A stretch of 6,898 nucleotides of DNA from JAGLCY01 sp965363725 (GTDB lineage Bacteria > Krumholzibacteriota > Krumholzibacteriia > LZORAL124-64-63), in assembly GCA_965363725.1 (NCBI GenBank), contig CBDTUS010000193.1:1-6898 (forward strand), read 5' to 3'. Shown one piece after another: positions 4,886 to 6,898 of this stretch (positions are counted from its first letter, which is position 1; each line of letters opens with the position of its first letter). The notes beneath the pieces are model-generated. The model had not been told where the DNA came from. It saw nothing but the letters and a program-made list of their open reading frames with translations, and ran no database searches. The translations under genes and the position numbers were made by a program.

Positions 4886-6154
4886 ATGTATTTTTTTTAT
4901 TTCTACCCCCTGGGGCTCGACCGCAAACGGACTCGTCATCCGGTGTTGTCATATTTCCTGATGCTGTTGATGACCGGGGCCTTCGTATGGGTGCACTACC
5001 TGCCGGGCCAGTGGTCGTATTCTCCCTATGACCTCATTTACCATCCCGCCAACGGTGGCCCCTGGACCGCAGTGACGGCCATGTTTCTGCACGGGAGCTG
5101 GATGCACCTGGTGGGAAACCTCCTGTATCTTCACGTCTTCGGTCCACCGTTGGAGGACCGCCTGGGACACCTGAGATTCCTGGCCTATTTTCTCGTCATG
5201 GGTGTCTGCGGCAACCTGGTTCACGGGGCCGCCGGGGCCCTGGACTTGCTGGGGCAGGGGGGCACAGGGGTGATGGGTGCCTCTGGGGCCATCGCTGGCC
5301 TGCTGGCCTTCAGCCTGGTCCGCTTCTACGATGCGCGGGTCGCGGTGGCCTGGTGGATCCTGGCGCCGCTGGCGGGGCAGAACCGGGCCGGCAAGTCGCG
5401 GGTCCCCCTGGTGGCCGCGGTGGGATTCTGGCTGCTGCTGCAGATCGTGCAGGCCTTGCTGGCTTCCGAGACCGGGGCCAACGTTTCCTTCGGAGCCCAC
5501 TTCGGAGGGTTCGTCATGGGCCTGGTCCTGGCATTGCTGATGGGGGAATTGGCCGCGGGCCGGACCGAGGCATTCGCCGCCAGGGCCACCGGATATTTTC
5601 AGCAGGGGCAATTCCATGCCGCCGTGGGCGCCTGGACCGAATACCTGGCGCGGGAGCCGGGGGACCTCCAGGCGCAACTGGAGCTGGCCCGGGCCCAGCG
5701 GGTATGCCGGCTGGAGGGGGTATCCCTGGCCAGTTTTCGCCAGGTCTTCCACACCCTGCTGGCTTCGCGCAGGGTTTCCGAGGCCCTGGAAGTCTTCGAC
5801 GAGGCAGGTCGGAACCGGACGGGGCATTGGCTGAGTGCGGCCGATCTGGCCAAGGTGGCGTACTACAAGGAAAAACAGCTGGATGACCGCGGGGCCCTGG
5901 ACGCCTACCGGCTGCTGTTCGAGGCCTATCCCGAACATCCCCAGGGGCAGCGGGCCCTGGTGCGGGTCATCGTCCTGTACCACGGCAAGGTGGCCGATCC
6001 GCCCCAGGCCCGTCGGTGGCTGGAGCGGGCCAGGCACCAGATGCCTCCGGGCAGCTGGCGCGATTTCCTGGAGCGCGAGTTCAAGCTGAAAGAAGCGCCG
6101 CGTGAATCCGTTCGGACAGGCCAGGGGGCAGGTCACTGGAGACCAGGATTCTGA
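4886..6154 (+). CDS. Rhomboid-family intramembrane serine protease with C-terminal TPR-like region
   Basis: The 422-residue protein has an N-terminal rhomboid domain (about 1-220), a polytopic protease that cleaves membrane proteins within the bilayer. Visible elements are a first helix around 20-37, the HxxxN motif 'HLVGN' (His74, Asn78, oxyanion site), the catalytic serine in GASGAIAG (Ser133) and the catalytic histidine in GAHFGGFVMGL (His205). The Ser-His dyad is intact, so activity is expected. A basic loop (QNRAGKSR, 165-172) lies between two helices. Residues about 221-422 are soluble and helical; 'YFQQGQFHAAVGAWTEYLAREPGD' resembles a tetratricopeptide unit, with further weaker units to the end, suggesting a protein-binding cytoplasmic region. 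The upstream gap carries a sigma28-like promoter, so the gene is probably transcribed apart from the ABC gene. Its last 74 bp overlap the convergent aspartate kinase gene. Substrate unknown. Confidence 0.9.
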   Translation: MYFFYFYPLGLDRKRTRHPVLSYFLMLLMTGAFVWVHYLPGQWSYSPYDLIYHPANGGPWTAVTAMFLHGSWMHLVGNLLYLHVFGPPLEDRLGHLRFLAYFLVMGVCGNLVHGAAGALDLLGQGGTGVMGASGAIAGLLAFSLVRFYDARVAVAWWILAPLAGQNRAGKSRVPLVAAVGFWLLLQIVQALLASETGANVSFGAHFGGFVMGLVLALLMGELAAGRTEAFAARATGYFQQGQFHAAVGAWTEYLAREPGDLQAQLELARAQRVCRLEGVSLASFRQVFHTLLASRRVSEALEVFDEAGRNRTGHWLSAADLAKVAYYKEKQLDDRGALDAYRLLFEAYPEHPQGQRALVRVIVLYHGKVADPPQARRWLERARHQMPPGSWRDFLEREFKLKEAPRESVRTGQGAGHWRPGF

Positions 6155-6898
6155 GGGCCGATCCATCGGCTCGCATGCGCCAGGCGGGACAGTCCAGTTC
6201 CCTGAGCAGTTCCGCCACGTGGCGCCGAACTTCCAGCCAACTGTCCGGTCGTCCGCCGGCCAAGCTGATGCAGGTCAGATCGTCCTGCCAGTCCACGGTA
6301 CCGGATTCGGGTGATACCGGGGCCACCAACACGTCCTTGAGACCGGCCAGGGCCGCTGGACGGGCCAGAACCTCCCAACGAAATCCCTCCCCGCTGTCGA
6401 GCCATTCGGCCACCGTGCAGGCGGGGTCGAGCCGTGCCAGGACCTGCTCCTGCCACCGCCGGCCCAGGTCGGCGTCTTCGGTGGCGAGGCGCAGCCGGGT
6501 AAGTCCATCATCGACGTTCATGACCAGGGGGCGGTACCGGTCCTCGCGTAGGCAGGGTGCGGTGATAACTCCGGCAGGGGCCTCCACGTGGTCTGCGATG
6601 GTGGTGCCGGGCCCGTCGTGGAAACTGGAACGCACGGCCAGACGGACCTGGTGGACGGCCGCGTATTCCACGGCCCTGATGTGGACGACCCCGCATCCGG
6701 AGGAGGCGATCTGGCGCATTTCGTCCCAGCTCAATTCCTCGTGGCGGAGGGCCTCGGGCACGAGTCTCGGGTCGGCGCTCATGACTCCGTCGACATCCTT
6801 GAGGATCTCGCAGCGCACGGCCCCCAGAGCAGCGGCCAGGGCCACCGCCGTCGTATCGCTGCCGCCGCGGCCCAGGGTCGTGATCTCCTTCTGGCGGC
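6081..6898 (-). CDS. lysC: Aspartate kinase, N-terminal part outside window, divergent ACT region
   Basis: This enzyme phosphorylates aspartate, the first step toward lysine, threonine and methionine. On the minus strand the frame enters at 6898 and ends with TGA at 6083-6081, giving 271 visible residues; the start and the N-terminal part lie beyond the window. The GTG at 6845 is internal, since coding continues upstream with 'TTLGRGGSDTTA', the hallmark of aspartate kinases. Next come 'CEILKDVDGVMSADPR' (family: DVDGVYTADPR), 'ELSWDEMRQIASSG' and 'VRSSFHDGPGTTI', closing the kinase domain. In the motif usually read as HPR(S/A)VE this protein has HIRAVE (Ile at 6678-6680). The remaining about 170 residues (6081-6594) occupy the place of the two ACT regulatory domains, but the usual 'DKPGVAA' and 'NI(D/E)MI' features are not recognisable. 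Length fits a normal monofunctional enzyme. The kinase call is secure; allosteric behaviour is uncertain. Confidence 0.9.
   Translation of the reverse strand, partial: RQKEITTLGRGGSDTTAVALAAALGAVRCEILKDVDGVMSADPRLVPEALRHEELSWDEMRQIASSGCGVVHIRAVEYAAVHQVRLAVRSSFHDGPGTTIADHVEAPAGVITAPCLREDRYRPLVMNVDDGLTRLRLATEDADLGRRWQEQVLARLDPACTVAEWLDSGEGFRWEVLARPAALAGLKDVLVAPVSPESGTVDWQDDLTCISLAGGRPDSWLEVRRHVAELLRELDCPAWRMRADGSALRILVSSDLPPGLSERIHAALLSA

Noticed and set aside
4813..5031. Plus-strand ORF with an ATG at 4813 before the rhomboid gene
   Set aside because: It overlaps the rhomboid coding region in another frame, has no good ribosome binding site and no recognisable features.
4949..6166. Open frame of 405 codons on the minus strand
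   Set aside because: It is antisense to the rhomboid gene, whose catalytic motifs are clear; the shadow protein is Gln/Gly/Pro-rich with no motif.
1..6898. Search for CRISPR arrays, tRNA genes, insertion sequences or attachment sites
   Set aside because: No regularly spaced repeats, tRNA-like cloverleaf, transposase or flanking direct repeats could be seen by eye; the window is ordinary chromosomal coding sequence.

Overview
The window is a GC-rich, densely coding stretch of a Gram-negative (diderm) bacterium. An ExbB/ExbD/TonB energy-transduction operon and a TolC-type outer-membrane protein both require an outer membrane. The arrangement exbB-exbD-exbD-tonB, with two ExbD paralogues of the 'DIAFLLLIFFMVTT' type and a TonB with a short proline segment, recalls FCB-group and related uncultured lineages (Gemmatimonadota, Krumholzibacteriota and Eisenbacteria-like) or deltaproteobacteria-like genomes. 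This placement is inference from protein style, not proof. I see no tRNA, rRNA, CRISPR, IS element or phage gene.

Layout. (1) Positions 1-2352, plus strand: exbB (5' end outside the window), exbD1, exbD2 and tonB, tightly packed and closed by a strong intrinsic terminator at 2377-2404. Together they should form an inner-membrane proton channel (ExbB/ExbD) that energises TonB for transport through outer-membrane receptors. (2) Positions 2405-2621: an intergenic region with an inverted repeat, a good sigma70-type promoter (TTGGAA-N17-TATGAT) and a short leader that can fold over the ribosome binding site of the next gene. (3) Positions 2622-4744: a two-gene unit of a TolC-family outer-membrane channel and a MacB/LolD-type ABC ATPase whose start lies 2 nt after the preceding stop. 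The permease and periplasmic adaptor that normally complete such an exporter are not in the window. (4) Positions 4745-4885: a leader with a close match to the sigma28/FliA consensus (TCAAGTTT-N11-GCCGATAC) and a small hairpin. (5) Positions 4886-6154: a rhomboid intramembrane serine protease fused to a TPR-like soluble C-terminal region. (6) Positions 6081-6898, minus strand: the C-terminal two-thirds of an aspartate kinase with a recognisable kinase core and very divergent ACT region. Its 3' end overlaps the rhomboid gene tail-to-tail by 74 bp.

Nothing here amounts to a clearly new system. The points most worth a second look are the sigma28-like promoter in front of the rhomboid-TPR gene, the convergent coding overlap, the incomplete exporter unit, the TonB lacking the usual transmembrane histidine, and the aspartate kinase with degenerate ACT domains.
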